54,585 nt of DNA from Acidimicrobiaceae bacterium (GTDB lineage: Bacteria; Actinomycetota; Acidimicrobiia; Acidimicrobiales; RAAP-2): assembly GCA_003161255.1 (NCBI GenBank), contig PMOQ01000041.1, forward strand, positions 1 to 54,585. The letters run 5' to 3'. Positions 1 through 9,029 of the stretch are shown here, piece after piece. A program made the translations under genes and the position numbers. The notes below the pieces were generated by a model that saw only the letters and a program-made list of their open reading frames with translations, was not told the origin of the DNA and did no database searches. Position 1 is the first letter of the stretch, and each line of letters starts with the position of its first letter.

Positions 1-45
1 GAACGATGTCCTGCGGTCCCTCAGGTAGGTTTCCCTGGGTTGGGT

Positions 46-59
46 TACGGTTGACCGTA
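46..59. promoter_or_regulatory. 14-bp palindrome upstream of the first amidohydrolase
   Basis: TACGGT-TG-ACCGTA is a perfect inverted repeat ending 38 bases before the ATG at 98. Its size and place fit a repressor or activator site, but no second copy was seen in the window, so the regulator is unknown. Confidence 0.4.
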
Positions 60-97
60 TCCGGCAACGAGATTCTTCACAGCTGAGAGGAACATCC

Positions 98-1369
98 ATG
101 CAGCTAGACGACATGATTTTGGTAAGCATCGACGACCACATGGTCGAGCCGCCGGACATGTTCAAGAACCACGTTCCGGCGAAATGGGCCGACAAGGCGC
201 CCAAAGTCGTCCGCAACGGACAGGGCGTCGATGAGTGGGTCTTCCAAGGGCAGGCATCGTCAACCCCGTTCGGCATGGCGGCCACGGTCGGGTGGCCGAA
301 GGAGGAGTGGGGCTTCAACCCCGGCGCCTACTCAGAGCTCCGACCCGGATGCTTCGACGTACACCAGCGGGTGCGGGACATGAACGCCAACGGCGTGCTC
401 GCATCGATGAACTTCCCGACGATGGCCGGCTTCAACGCTCGGACCTTCACCGAATCGAGCGACAAGGACATTGCCCTGGTCATGCTCCAGGCCTACAACG
501 ACTGGGCCATCGACGAGTGGTGTGGCGCGTATCCGGGACGCTTCATCCAGCTGGGCATCGTGCCGATGTGGGATGTGGATCTCGCCGTCCAGGAGACCAA
601 GCGGATCGCAAAGAAGGGCTGCCGGTCGATCAGCTTCCTCGAGACCCCGCACGTCCAGGGCTTCCCGAGCTTCCTCTCGGGACACTGGGACCCGATGCTG
701 CAGGCCATCGTGGACGAGAACATGGTGCTGTCTCTCCACATCGGCGCGGGGTTCGGTGTCATCAACAAGCCCGTGGAGGCACCGGTCGACCACCTGATGG
801 TGCTCGCCTGTCAGATCAGCGCCATCACCGCCCAGGACCTGCTGTTCGGTCCGACGCTGCGCCGTTTCCCAGGTCTGAGGGTGGCACTTTCCGAGGGAGG
901 GATCGGATGGATCCCCTTCTACTTCGACCGGATCGACCGGCACTACCAGAACCAGACATGGCTCAAGCACGGCGACGACTTCGGCGGCAAGCTCCCCTCG
1001 GAGGTGTTTCGCGAGCACATGCTCGCTTGCTACATCACCGATCCGTCGGGGTTGCTGCTACGTGACCGGATCGGAATGGACATCATCGCGTGGGAGTGCG
1101 ACTACCCCCACACGGACACGACCTGGCCGGTGTCGCCCGAGTTCGCCTGGAACGAGCTCCAGGGTGCCGGCTGCACCGACGGAGAGATCCACAAGATCAC
1201 GTGGGAGAATGCCTGCCGGTTCTACGACTGGGATCCCTTCAAGCACACACCGAAGGAGCAGGCTTCGGTGGGCGCCCTGCGCGCGCTGGCCAAAGATGTC
1301 GACGTAACTCGGATGTCGCGCGACGAGTGGCGCAAGCAAAACGAGGCGTCAGGAATCGGCGTCTTTTGA
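98..1369 (+). CDS. amidohydrolase family protein (PF04909-like), copy 1
   Basis: A 423-residue metal-dependent hydrolase of the amidohydrolase-2/ACMSD-like type. The N-terminus reads MILVSIDDHMVEPPDMF, where family members carry their first metal ligands, and the C-terminal third has the ECDYPHTDTTWP segment that usually supplies the late Asp/His ligands. GAGAGG at 83-88 is a good ribosome binding site for the ATG. Nearly the same protein is encoded at 44407-45672, so this is one of two paralogs. Homologs are common in actinobacterial gene clusters for steroid or aromatic breakdown, where their substrate is mostly unknown; hydrolysis or decarboxylation of a CoA ester or ring-cleavage product is inferred only. 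Confidence 0.9.
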   Translation: MQLDDMILVSIDDHMVEPPDMFKNHVPAKWADKAPKVVRNGQGVDEWVFQGQASSTPFGMAATVGWPKEEWGFNPGAYSELRPGCFDVHQRVRDMNANGVLASMNFPTMAGFNARTFTESSDKDIALVMLQAYNDWAIDEWCGAYPGRFIQLGIVPMWDVDLAVQETKRIAKKGCRSISFLETPHVQGFPSFLSGHWDPMLQAIVDENMVLSLHIGAGFGVINKPVEAPVDHLMVLACQISAITAQDLLFGPTLRRFPGLRVALSEGGIGWIPFYFDRIDRHYQNQTWLKHGDDFGGKLPSEVFREHMLACYITDPSGLLLRDRIGMDIIAWECDYPHTDTTWPVSPEFAWNELQGAGCTDGEIHKITWENACRFYDWDPFKHTPKEQASVGALRALAKDVDVTRMSRDEWRKQNEASGIGVF

Positions 1370-1466
1370 CCTCATCGGCACCGGTCGCGTAGGAGTGGCG
1401 CAGTCCGTGCCGGTCACACCTGGCTAACGAATCGTCCACTCGATCGCCGTCGTTCACGGACGGCAA

Positions 1467-1913
1467 TCAGCTCGAGCCCCAATACTGTTCCATTCCCGGT
1501 TGGAGCTGTCGGCTCACGAGCTCGATCCGAGGACCGCTCGGGCTCCGGTGGTACGCCCAGATCGGGGTCCCGTCGGGCCGGACCCCCTTGGCTTCGGTCA
1601 GGTAACCATGGTTCTCGAGGAGAGCCGAGTCCGCGGGCAGGTCGTCGGACCAATACCCGGCATGATGGATGCCCGATCCCGGTGCCGGGACCCACGGCGT
1701 GCCCGGGACGGCCTGGACCAGCTCCACGCGGGGTGCCGCCACCGAGTAGGTGAACCGCAGGTCGAGCAACATCTCTCCGTCGGGCAGCACCACCGGGGTC
1801 TGGACGGCCAGCGGTGCGCACCACTCGTACCCGAACAGCTCGGTCAGCTCCACCATGGCGGCATCGAGGTCATCGACGACGACACCGATATGGAACTGGT
1901 CGGTGCCCCTCAC
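1467..1913 (-). CDS. VOC (glyoxalase/methylmalonyl-CoA epimerase-like) protein
   Basis: A 148-residue vicinal-oxygen-chelate protein. Two half-modules are visible: FHIGVVVDDLDAAMVEL near the N-terminus and GIHHAGYWSDDL in the middle, with PRIELVS near the end, giving the His/His/Glu metal-ligand pattern. Family roles include epimerase, lyase and dioxygenase; the layout is closest to methylmalonyl-CoA epimerase-like proteins. The GTG start overlaps the stop of the alcohol dehydrogenase upstream as GTGA, so translation is probably coupled. It is the last gene of a three-gene minus-strand operon and converges with the amidohydrolase at 98-1369. The exact substrate is unknown. Confidence 0.85.
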   Translation of the reverse strand: MRGTDQFHIGVVVDDLDAAMVELTELFGYEWCAPLAVQTPVVLPDGEMLLDLRFTYSVAAPRVELVQAVPGTPWVPAPGSGIHHAGYWSDDLPADSALLENHGYLTEAKGVRPDGTPIWAYHRSPSGPRIELVSRQLQPGMEQYWGSS

Positions 1914-2848
1914 GATGGCTCGATGACGACGCGAATCGCGCCACCACTCCTGTCCGAAGCGACCCTGAACGCCTCGGTCGCGTCCTCGATCGGGAATCGG
2001 TGGGTGATCACCGTCTGGGCGATCACGGGGTCCTCGGCCAGCATCGCCGCCGCCTCCTCCATCTCGCGTACACCATCGTGGGCGCAGTATCCGAGGGATG
2101 GAATGAGACGGGCCTCGTGATGGAACAGCGGCATCCAATCGAGCTGGACCGGGCCGAGGTGGACCCCGAGCACGACGATGGTCCCGCCGGGCGCAACCAG
2201 CTGGCCGCACCGGGCCAGGCTTTCCATGGACCCGGCCGCCTCGACGACGACGTCGTACCCGCCGCTCGTTCCCGCGTGGGCGCCGAGTCGCTCCCCCGCC
2301 TCGATTTGGTGGGGGTGGCGCGCCTCGAGCGCGACATCCTGACCACCCATGCGGAGCGCACCCGCGACAGCGAGGAGCCCGAGTGCGCCGGCACCGACGA
2401 CAGCGACCGTCTTGCCGGGCCCGACCCCGGCCAGACGCAGCGCGTGCCACGACACCGTGGTCGGTTCCACGATCGCGGCGTCGCGCAGATCGAGCCCTGG
2501 CGGAATCGGCACGAGACGCTCGGCCGGGGCTCGAAACTGCTCGGCCATCCCGCCGTCGGCGCCGATACCGAGCGCGCGCTGCCCGTGGGTCGGGCACAGG
2601 TTGTATGTACCGCGGAGGCACTGGTCACACTCCATGCATCCGTAGATTGCCTCCACCACCACCGGAGTCCCGTCGCTCTTGGTGCCGGCCAGCTCGTGAC
2701 CGAGGACGTTGGTGCTGCCGAGCCGTATGTACATCAGGTCAGAGGCACAGATGCTGGTGGCGCGCATGTCGAGCAACTCGCCGGTGCCCGGAGGCTCGTC
2801 GACCTCGATCAGCGCAACGCCACCGTCCCGGCTCTGCACGGCCTTCAT
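1910..2848 (-). CDS. zinc-dependent alcohol dehydrogenase (MDR family)
   Basis: A 312-residue medium-chain dehydrogenase that should oxidise an alcohol or reduce a carbonyl with NAD(P). Cys34 (ICASD) and His51-Glu52 (GHE) are the catalytic zinc ligands; Cys71, Cys74, Cys77 and Cys85 are the structural zinc lobe. The Rossmann motif VVGAGALGLLAVAG lies near residue 165. It is slightly shorter than the usual 340-350 residues. The ATG overlaps the stop of the preceding gene (ATGA) and its own stop overlaps the next start (GTGA), so three genes are translated as a unit. Substrate unknown. Confidence 0.9.
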   Translation of the reverse strand: MKAVQSRDGGVALIEVDEPPGTGELLDMRATSICASDLMYIRLGSTNVLGHELAGTKSDGTPVVVEAIYGCMECDQCLRGTYNLCPTHGQRALGIGADGGMAEQFRAPAERLVPIPPGLDLRDAAIVEPTTVSWHALRLAGVGPGKTVAVVGAGALGLLAVAGALRMGGQDVALEARHPHQIEAGERLGAHAGTSGGYDVVVEAAGSMESLARCGQLVAPGGTIVVLGVHLGPVQLDWMPLFHHEARLIPSLGYCAHDGVREMEEAAAMLAEDPVIAQTVITHRFPIEDATEAFRVASDRSGGAIRVVIEPS

Positions 2849-3462
2849 GACGCCGACCCGGGATGGACCGGCCGTTCCGTGGCGTCGACAGGCATGTCGG
2901 CCTGCAGGCCGATGCTGTTCAGCACGGTGGCCAGGCACAGATAGCCGCCGATCACGAAGAGCAGTTCGAAGAGTTGGGCGGGGTTGAACGAGGAGGCGAG
3001 GCTCTGCCACGTCTCCTCGCTGACGCAGAACCGGTCGATCATCTCGTCGACCGCCCTGAGCATCGAGCGCTCCTCGGGCGTCCATAGCGCCGCGTCGGGC
3101 CCCTCCCGGACCGCCCGCAGCTTCTCGTCGCTCAGCCCTTCAGCAGCCCCCATGCGCTGGTGCTGGTTCCACTCGTACCCCGATCGGGTGCGCCAGGCGA
3201 CGCGCAGGATCACGAGCTCACGATGGGCCGGGCGGAGCACCGCTTCGCCGCTCGCGAGCATGTCGGAGAAGGCAAGCCAGGTGTCGCTGAGCGGGAGATG
3301 GTGCGCGAACAGCTCCAGCACGATGGGCATGGGTGGCGCATCGGGAGCTCCGGACAGGTATAGCTCGGGGCGCCGCAGGTAGGACAGCAGCACCTCGCGG
3401 GTGCGGTCGTCCCATTCGCCGTAGGGAACGGGCACGAGCCGGGTCTCCTGGGGCGGGGTCAT
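2845..3462 (-). CDS. carboxymuconolactone decarboxylase / AhpD-like protein
   Basis: A 205-residue all-helical protein of the CMD/AhpD superfamily. The core reads LVILRVAWRTRSGYEWNQH, the family helix that in true AhpD carries a redox CxxC; here no Cys pair is present, and Glu, Trp and His stand instead. It is therefore unlikely to be a peroxidase; a decarboxylase or hydrolase-like role is inferred. I chose the ATG at 3462 (MTPPQETRLVPVPYG) because the family domain starts there; an in-frame GTG at 3534 would add 24 Pro/Gly-rich residues. First gene of the operon, overlapping the next by ATGA. Confidence 0.8.
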   Translation of the reverse strand: MTPPQETRLVPVPYGEWDDRTREVLLSYLRRPELYLSGAPDAPPMPIVLELFAHHLPLSDTWLAFSDMLASGEAVLRPAHRELVILRVAWRTRSGYEWNQHQRMGAAEGLSDEKLRAVREGPDAALWTPEERSMLRAVDEMIDRFCVSEETWQSLASSFNPAQLFELLFVIGGYLCLATVLNSIGLQADMPVDATERPVHPGSAS

Positions 3463-3674
3463 CGCGTCGGGCGAAGTGCCGACCGGACTCGGCGGGCCGC
3501 CGGTGTGGAAAACGTCACGGGCAGATTCCACCACCCCGGGCCCGCCCGCGCCACCCCGAGCAGACCCTGCGTGGGCGCCTCAACTGGGCTTTCGCCACTC
3601 GGCGATGGGCGGCGACCCAACATTTCCAATAGCGTCATCGGGGTTCGTCGGCGGGGCGGGGAGAAGAGATCGAC

Positions 3675-4715
3675 ATGGGCGGTGGTCCCTATCGGGTCGT
3701 TCAGTGGGCGACCGGCAACGTCGGACTGCGCTCGTTGCGAGCCCTGATCGAGCACCCGAATCTCGAGCTGGTGGGGGTCTACGTCTACTCGGACGTGAAG
3801 GTCGGCAAGGACGCCGGGGAGCTGTGCGGGACCGCGCCCACGGGCGTGACCGCCACGAGGGATATCGAGGAGATCCTGGCTCTCGAGGCGGACTGCGTGC
3901 TCTACATGCCGGACCGCCCCGACATGGACGTCGTGTGCCGGTTGCTCGAGTCGGGTATCAACGTGGTCTCGACGCGCAGCGAGTTCCACCGTCCCGCGAA
4001 CCTGGACCCCGATGTCCGTTCGCGGATCGAAGCCGCCTGTGAGCGAGGGGGTTCGTCGCTCTACAGCACCGGATCGAGCCCGGGGTTCATCACCGAGGCG
4101 CTCCCATTTGTGCTGGCGTCGTTGCAGCGACGACTGGACCACCTGACCATCGAGGAGTTCGCGGACATGTCGTCGCGCAACTCGCCGGAGATGATCTTCG
4201 ATCTCATGGGTTTCGGACGCGACCCGGCCAAGTTCGACCCTCGGGGGGTCGAGTTGCACGGGGGCTCGTCGTTTGCCGGTTCGCTGGCCGTCGTGGCGGA
4301 CGCGCTGTCTCTCCCACTCGACGACGTGGTGGCGACCGGCCAGGTGGCGACGGCGCGCCATGCCGTGGAGATCGCGGCCGGCCACCTCGACGCCGGCACG
4401 ATCGCCGCGCAACGCATGCAGGTGACGGGGATGCGCCAAGGGCGGCCGCTGATCACGTTTAGCGCCAACTGGTATCTCACCAAGGACGTCGAGCCGGCCT
4501 GGGACCTGCGTGAGACGGGTTGGCACGTCCTGGTCGAAGGGGATACCCCCTTGGACATCGACATCCGGTTCCCGGTGCCGCCGGATGAGTGGGCGGCCAC
4601 CTCGCCGAACCTGACGGCACACCGGCCGGTGAACGCCGTGGCCTATGTGTGCGCGGCTGAACCCGGGATCCGGACGACGGCCGATCTGCCCCAGATCATC
4701 CCGACGTTGGGTTGA
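3675..4715 (+). CDS. NAD(P)-dependent amine-dehydrogenase / dihydrodipicolinate reductase-like oxidoreductase
   Basis: A 346-residue two-domain oxidoreductase. The N-terminus YRVVQWATGNVGLRSLRAL is the variant Rossmann motif of the dihydrodipicolinate reductase / 2,4-diaminopentanoate dehydrogenase group. ADCVLYMPDRPDMDVV follows as the usual nucleotide-domain strand, and the large C-terminal half is the substrate domain. GAGAAG precedes the ATG. It stands alone between the AhpD operon (divergent, about 212 bases of spacer) and the P450 (convergent). Many actinobacterial members occur in steroid or terpenoid clusters without known substrate. Confidence 0.85.
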   Translation: MGGGPYRVVQWATGNVGLRSLRALIEHPNLELVGVYVYSDVKVGKDAGELCGTAPTGVTATRDIEEILALEADCVLYMPDRPDMDVVCRLLESGINVVSTRSEFHRPANLDPDVRSRIEAACERGGSSLYSTGSSPGFITEALPFVLASLQRRLDHLTIEEFADMSSRNSPEMIFDLMGFGRDPAKFDPRGVELHGGSSFAGSLAVVADALSLPLDDVVATGQVATARHAVEIAAGHLDAGTIAAQRMQVTGMRQGRPLITFSANWYLTKDVEPAWDLRETGWHVLVEGDTPLDIDIRFPVPPDEWAATSPNLTAHRPVNAVAYVCAAEPGIRTTADLPQIIPTLG

Positions 4716-4797
4716 CCCCGTCAGCGGGTCGCAAGATTCGCCATCGCGATGAGCACGGTTTGGGTTGTTGTCGAACCCGAAGTCCCGGTCTCGTGGT

Positions 4798-6000
4798 CTA
4801 CGGCGTGAAGACCGGGAGCTTCTCCCACCCGCGCACGGTGGAGGTGCGGGCCTGCACGGCGTTGTCCATGTCGATCTCCCACTCGGGGAAGCGCTTCAAC
4901 ACCTCTTCGAGCGCGACCCGGCCCTCCAGGCGGGCGAGGTGCGCACCGAGACAGAAGTGGATTCCGTACCCGAGGCTCAGGTGGCGCTGGACCGGCCGGT
5001 GGATGTCGAACCGGTCCGGGTCTGGGAACTGGCGCTCGTCCCGGTTGGCTGACCCGTTGAGGAGCACCATGATGCTGCCGGCCGGGACCGGGAGACCGTG
5101 GTGCTCGACGTCCCGCGTCACAGAGCGGGACTGGACGGGGGAGGGCGCCTCGTAGCGCAGGCACTCCTCGATTGCGTTCGGGATGAGTGCCGGTTCGTCG
5201 ACGAGGTCCCTGCGCTGGTCGGGATGCTCGGCAAGAAGCTTGGCTGCCCAACCGATCAGGCGCGTCGTTGTCTCGTTGCCCGCGCCGGCGAGGAGCCCGA
5301 TGTAGCCGAGCACCTCGTCCCGGGTGAGCGTCCGGACCGTCCCGTTCACATCGGTGAACTCGGCGGTGATCAGCTCGGTCATGAGGTCGTCGGAGGGATG
5401 CTCCTTGCGCCAGTCGACGTAATCGGCATAGTCCGTCGCGAGTTGGCCGGCTCCGTCCGCGGAGGGATGATCGGGCATGACGCCGTCGGCCAGCTGCAGG
5501 CTCGCGTCCATCTGGTCTCGGAGGGTCTGTTGGTCCTCCTCGGGCACCCCGAGGAGCATCCCGATGGTCCGCATCGGTATCTCGCTACCCAGGTCGGCGA
5601 TGAAGTCGAAGCCGCCATTGCCCACGAGGCGGTCCAGGCTGCGGGCCGCGAAGGCGCGGACCTGGGGCTCGATCGCGGCAAGGCGGCGGGGTGTGAACAC
5701 ACGGCTGAGCAACCCCCGGTGCAGATCGTGGTCCGGTGGGTCCTCGAAGATGAACATGCCCGGCGGCATCTGCACTCCGGCCTTGATGAACTCCAGCACA
5801 GAGCCCTTGGCGGAGCTGTAGGTCTGCCAGTCGACCAGGCAGGACTCGACGTCGTCGTAACGGCTCACCGCGAAGAAGCCGTACTTCTCGTTGAAGTAGA
5901 GAGGAGCCTCGTCGCGCAGCCGCTTCCACACGGGGTACGGGTCGGCGTCGATGTCGAAGTCGTAGGGGTCGTAGTACGGCTCGAGCGCAGCTATGGCCAT
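4798..6000 (-). CDS. cytochrome P450
   Basis: A 400-residue soluble bacterial P450 (monooxygenase using O2 and ferredoxin electrons). The I-helix reads LLAGAGNETTTR near residue 240, the ExxR motif is EECLRYEAP near 280, and the heme-binding loop is YGIHFCLGAHLAR with the Cys ligand at about residue 350. All key residues are present and the length is normal. The ATG at 6000 is preceded by a GAGGCGAG binding site. The gene faces away from the acyl-CoA ligase operon at 6131. The nearest ferredoxin gene is at 29411; no reductase is adjacent. Confidence 0.95.
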   Translation of the reverse strand: MAIAALEPYYDPYDFDIDADPYPVWKRLRDEAPLYFNEKYGFFAVSRYDDVESCLVDWQTYSSAKGSVLEFIKAGVQMPPGMFIFEDPPDHDLHRGLLSRVFTPRRLAAIEPQVRAFAARSLDRLVGNGGFDFIADLGSEIPMRTIGMLLGVPEEDQQTLRDQMDASLQLADGVMPDHPSADGAGQLATDYADYVDWRKEHPSDDLMTELITAEFTDVNGTVRTLTRDEVLGYIGLLAGAGNETTTRLIGWAAKLLAEHPDQRRDLVDEPALIPNAIEECLRYEAPSPVQSRSVTRDVEHHGLPVPAGSIMVLLNGSANRDERQFPDPDRFDIHRPVQRHLSLGYGIHFCLGAHLARLEGRVALEEVLKRFPEWEIDMDNAVQARTSTVRGWEKLPVFTP

Positions 6001-6130
6001 CTCGCCTCGCTTGCTGATTTGGGGGGCGGTGCCCCCGCCCGGCTCTTCGGGAGCAGACCGCTTGAAAGTAACATTTTTGTGTGAAAAGAGCATCGTTCTC
6101 AATCGGCTCCCCGTGGGCGCCCAACCCCAG
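6001..6130. promoter_or_regulatory. divergent promoter region between P450 and acyl-CoA ligase operon
   Basis: This spacer is GC-rich except for an AT-rich island at about 6062-6085, which probably holds promoter elements for one or both operons. No clear palindrome was found. Confidence 0.3.
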
Positions 6131-7732
6131 GTGAGCGCCCCGTCCGGGCGCACGTGGCCGACGATCCCGGCGATGCTGGCGAGCACGGTCAGCCGGCGCC
6201 CACAGGGCGCGGCCGTTCGAGACGGGGACACCACGCTTTCGTACGGGCAGCTGGGGCAGGCGGCCCGGGAGTTCGCCGCCGCGCTCGTCGTCTCGGGTGT
6301 GACCCCCGGCGACCGGGTCGCCATCTGGGCCTTCAACAGCGCCGAGTGGGTGGTCGCGGTGTTCGGGATCTTCGCCGCCGGCGGGGTGCTGGTCCCGGTG
6401 AACACGAGGTTCAAGGGTCCCGAGGCGGCCGAGATCCTGTCTCGGAGCCGCGCTCGCGTCCTCGTCACCGTCACCGACTTCCTCGGCAACGACTACCTGG
6501 GCATGCTGGCCGACACCGGGCTAGAGCTCCCGGACCTCGAGACGATCGTCGTGGCCCGGGGGCCCGCGGCCGAACCGGCGCTCGGTTGGTCGGACTTCCT
6601 CGATCGGGTAACGCCGGAGTCGGTGGCCGAGGTGGAGCGCCGTAGCGCCGCGCTCGGACCCGAGGATCCCTCCGACATCCTCTTCACCTCCGGGACGACC
6701 GGAGTCCCAAAGGGCGTCGTCATGACGCATTCCAGGACGCTCACCGTCGCCACCGACTGGGTCGCCATGACGGGACTCGGCGCGGGCGACTCCTACCTGA
6801 TGGTCAACCCGTATTTCCACATGTTCGGTCTGAAATCGGGGATCCTGTCCAGCGTTGCGAGCGGCGCCACGATGCTGCCCGAGGCGGTGTTCGACGTCGA
6901 CCGGGTGCTATCGCGTGTGGAGGCCGAGCACGTCACCGTGCTCCCGGGACCGCCGACGCTTTACCAGGCCATCCTCGACCACCCGGACCGACATCGTCAC
7001 GACCTCTCGAGCCTGCGCGTCGCGGTGACCGGCGCCGCCGACATCCCGGTCGAGCTGATCCGCCGGATCCACGACGAGCTCCCGTTCTCCAAGATCGTGA
7101 CCGGGTACGGGCTCACCGAGGGTGGCACGGCCGCCGCGACGTCGGACGGGGACGACTTCCAGGCCATCGCAACCACGGTCGGGCGGCCCCGGCCCGGATT
7201 CGAGATCCGCATCGTCGCCGAGGGCGACCGTGACGCGGACGCCGGCGAGCCCGGCGAGGTGCTCATCCGCGGAGGGAGCGTGATGGCGGGCTACCTGGAC
7301 GACCCCGAGGAGACCGCCAAGGTGCTTTCTCCCGACGGGTGGTTGCGCACCGGTGATCTGGGCGTGCTCGACGCCGCCGGTCGCCTGCGAATCGTCGGTC
7401 GGGTCAAGGACATGTTCATCGTCGGGGGCTTCAACGCCTATCCGGCCGAGATCGAGAACGCGTTGTTGCGCCATCCGGCCATCCGACAGTCCGCGGTGAT
7501 CGGCATCCCCGACCCCCGCCTCGGCGAGGTTGGCATGGCCTTCCTCGTCGTGTCGGGGGATGTCTCCCCCGACGAGATCATCCAATGGAGCCGTGACCAG
7601 ATGGCCAACTACAAGGTGCCGCGGATGGTCCAGATCGTGGACGAGCTGCCCCTGAACGCGACGGGGAAGGTCATGAAGGATGTGCTGCGGGATCGGGTCA
7701 CGGCCGGCCACGGCGAAGGCGCGCCGACATGA
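6131..7732 (+). CDS. acyl-CoA ligase, FadD3-like
   Basis: A 533-residue AMP-forming ligase that activates a carboxylic acid to its CoA thioester. The ATP loop FTSGTTGVPKG lies near residue 185, YGLTEGG near 325, the hinge GWLRTGDLG near 405 and the C-terminal catalytic Lys in NATGKVMKD near 510. The stretch NPYFHMFGLKSGIL resembles FadD3, which activates the steroid ring remnant HIP in mycobacteria; this is a similarity, not proof. I chose GTG at 6131; GTG at 6113 is also in frame. Its stop overlaps the next start (ATGA), opening a six-gene operon. Confidence 0.9.
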   Translation: MSAPSGRTWPTIPAMLASTVSRRPQGAAVRDGDTTLSYGQLGQAAREFAAALVVSGVTPGDRVAIWAFNSAEWVVAVFGIFAAGGVLVPVNTRFKGPEAAEILSRSRARVLVTVTDFLGNDYLGMLADTGLELPDLETIVVARGPAAEPALGWSDFLDRVTPESVAEVERRSAALGPEDPSDILFTSGTTGVPKGVVMTHSRTLTVATDWVAMTGLGAGDSYLMVNPYFHMFGLKSGILSSVASGATMLPEAVFDVDRVLSRVEAEHVTVLPGPPTLYQAILDHPDRHRHDLSSLRVAVTGAADIPVELIRRIHDELPFSKIVTGYGLTEGGTAAATSDGDDFQAIATTVGRPRPGFEIRIVAEGDRDADAGEPGEVLIRGGSVMAGYLDDPEETAKVLSPDGWLRTGDLGVLDAAGRLRIVGRVKDMFIVGGFNAYPAEIENALLRHPAIRQSAVIGIPDPRLGEVGMAFLVVSGDVSPDEIIQWSRDQMANYKVPRMVQIVDELPLNATGKVMKDVLRDRVTAGHGEGAPT

Positions 7733-8934
7733 GCGCGACCCAACCGATCGGCCTTTCGGCCCTGGCCGAGCTGCGCGTCGTCGAGCTGGGCGTGTGGGTC
7801 GCGGCGCCGTCCGCGGCGGCGCTGCTCGCGGACTGGGGTGCCGACGTCATAAAGATCGAGTCGCCGACCGGTGACCCGATGCGGCACGCGTTCGGCTCGC
7901 TCGGGATCGGCCAGGACTTCCCCAACCCGGCGTTCGCGCAGGACAACCGGGGGAAGCGCAGCGTCGTGCTCGACCTGCGCGGGCAAGTTGATCGGGACCG
8001 TCTCGAGGAGCTCCTCCAGACGGCGGACGTCTTCGTGAGCAACCTGCGGCCCGACGCGCTCGACGCGCTCGGCCTCGAACCGTCCGCGACCGTGGCGCGG
8101 CACCCCCACCTCGTGTACTGCTCGATCAGCGGCTACGGACTGCGCGGCGACGACCGGAACCGGCCCGCCTACGACATCGGAGCCTTCTGGGCTCGGTCGG
8201 GCCTCTCGGTCCAGATGGCCAACGCCGAGGGTGTTCCGCTCAACGCGCGGGGAGGCATCGGGGACCACGTCAGCGGGCTCGCCGCGCTCTCGGGAGTGCT
8301 CGCCGCGGTGCTCGAGCAGCGCCACACCGGGCGCGGCCGGGTCGTCGAGGTGTCACTCCTGCGGACCGGCACCTATGTGCTCGGGTGGGACCTCAGCCTC
8401 CAGGCGACGGTGGGCAAGGTTGCCCGGGCGGAGGCCAGGCAGAACAACCAGACCCCGTTGATGAACTCGTACCGAGCGGCCGACGGCCGGTGGTTCTTCT
8501 TCACCGGACTCGAGGCGGATCGCCACGTCGGCCCGATTTGCCGCGCCCTCGGACGGGAGGACCTGCTTTCCGACCCCCGTTTCGCCGACGCAGGCACCAT
8601 CCGCAAGAGCCGCACCGAGGTGATCGCCATCTTGGACGAGGTCATCGCGGCGCAGCCCCTCGATGTCTGGGCCGAGCGGTTCGACCGCGAGGGCGTCTGG
8701 TGGGCACCGGCCCAGGGCCCGGCGGAGGTGCTGGAGGATCCGCAGCTCGCCGCGAACGACGGGTTCCTGGAGCTGCCCAACGAGACCGACGGGCCGTCGG
8801 GAAAGTCGGTCAACGGCCCGGTCAGCTTCTCGGACCTGGCGGTCCGGCCGGCTGCGCCGGCGCCGCGGCTCGGCGAGCACTCCGAGGCGGTGCTGGCGGA
8901 GCTATCCGAGCGACGGGGGAGCGGGGGCGCGTAG
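7729..8934 (+). CDS. CaiB/BaiF family III CoA-transferase
   Basis: A 401-residue enzyme that moves CoA between acyl groups or racemises 2-methylacyl-CoA. The fold start is ELRVVELGVWVAAPSAAALL, with GADVIKIESPTGDP shortly after. The expected catalytic Asp is present at about residue 149 in RPAYDIGAFW. Translationally coupled to the ligase through an ATGA overlap. A spacer of about 95 bases follows before the second ligase. One of three family III genes in the window. Confidence 0.9.
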   Translation: MSATQPIGLSALAELRVVELGVWVAAPSAAALLADWGADVIKIESPTGDPMRHAFGSLGIGQDFPNPAFAQDNRGKRSVVLDLRGQVDRDRLEELLQTADVFVSNLRPDALDALGLEPSATVARHPHLVYCSISGYGLRGDDRNRPAYDIGAFWARSGLSVQMANAEGVPLNARGGIGDHVSGLAALSGVLAAVLEQRHTGRGRVVEVSLLRTGTYVLGWDLSLQATVGKVARAEARQNNQTPLMNSYRAADGRWFFFTGLEADRHVGPICRALGREDLLSDPRFADAGTIRKSRTEVIAILDEVIAAQPLDVWAERFDREGVWWAPAQGPAEVLEDPQLAANDGFLELPNETDGPSGKSVNGPVSFSDLAVRPAAPAPRLGEHSEAVLAELSERRGSGGA

Positions 8935-9029
8935 GCGCCGGTCACGTCGGAACGGCCTTCGTCAAGCCGATAACCGTGCCTTCAATCCTGTTGACGCTGA
9001 ATCTCAATTTGGAGAAGAATGTTTCCCCC

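Noticed and set aside
8991-9019. TTGACG before the second acyl-CoA ligase as a promoter
   Set aside because: No -10-like hexamer lies 16-18 bases downstream; the gene is probably read from the operon promoter near 6.1 kb.
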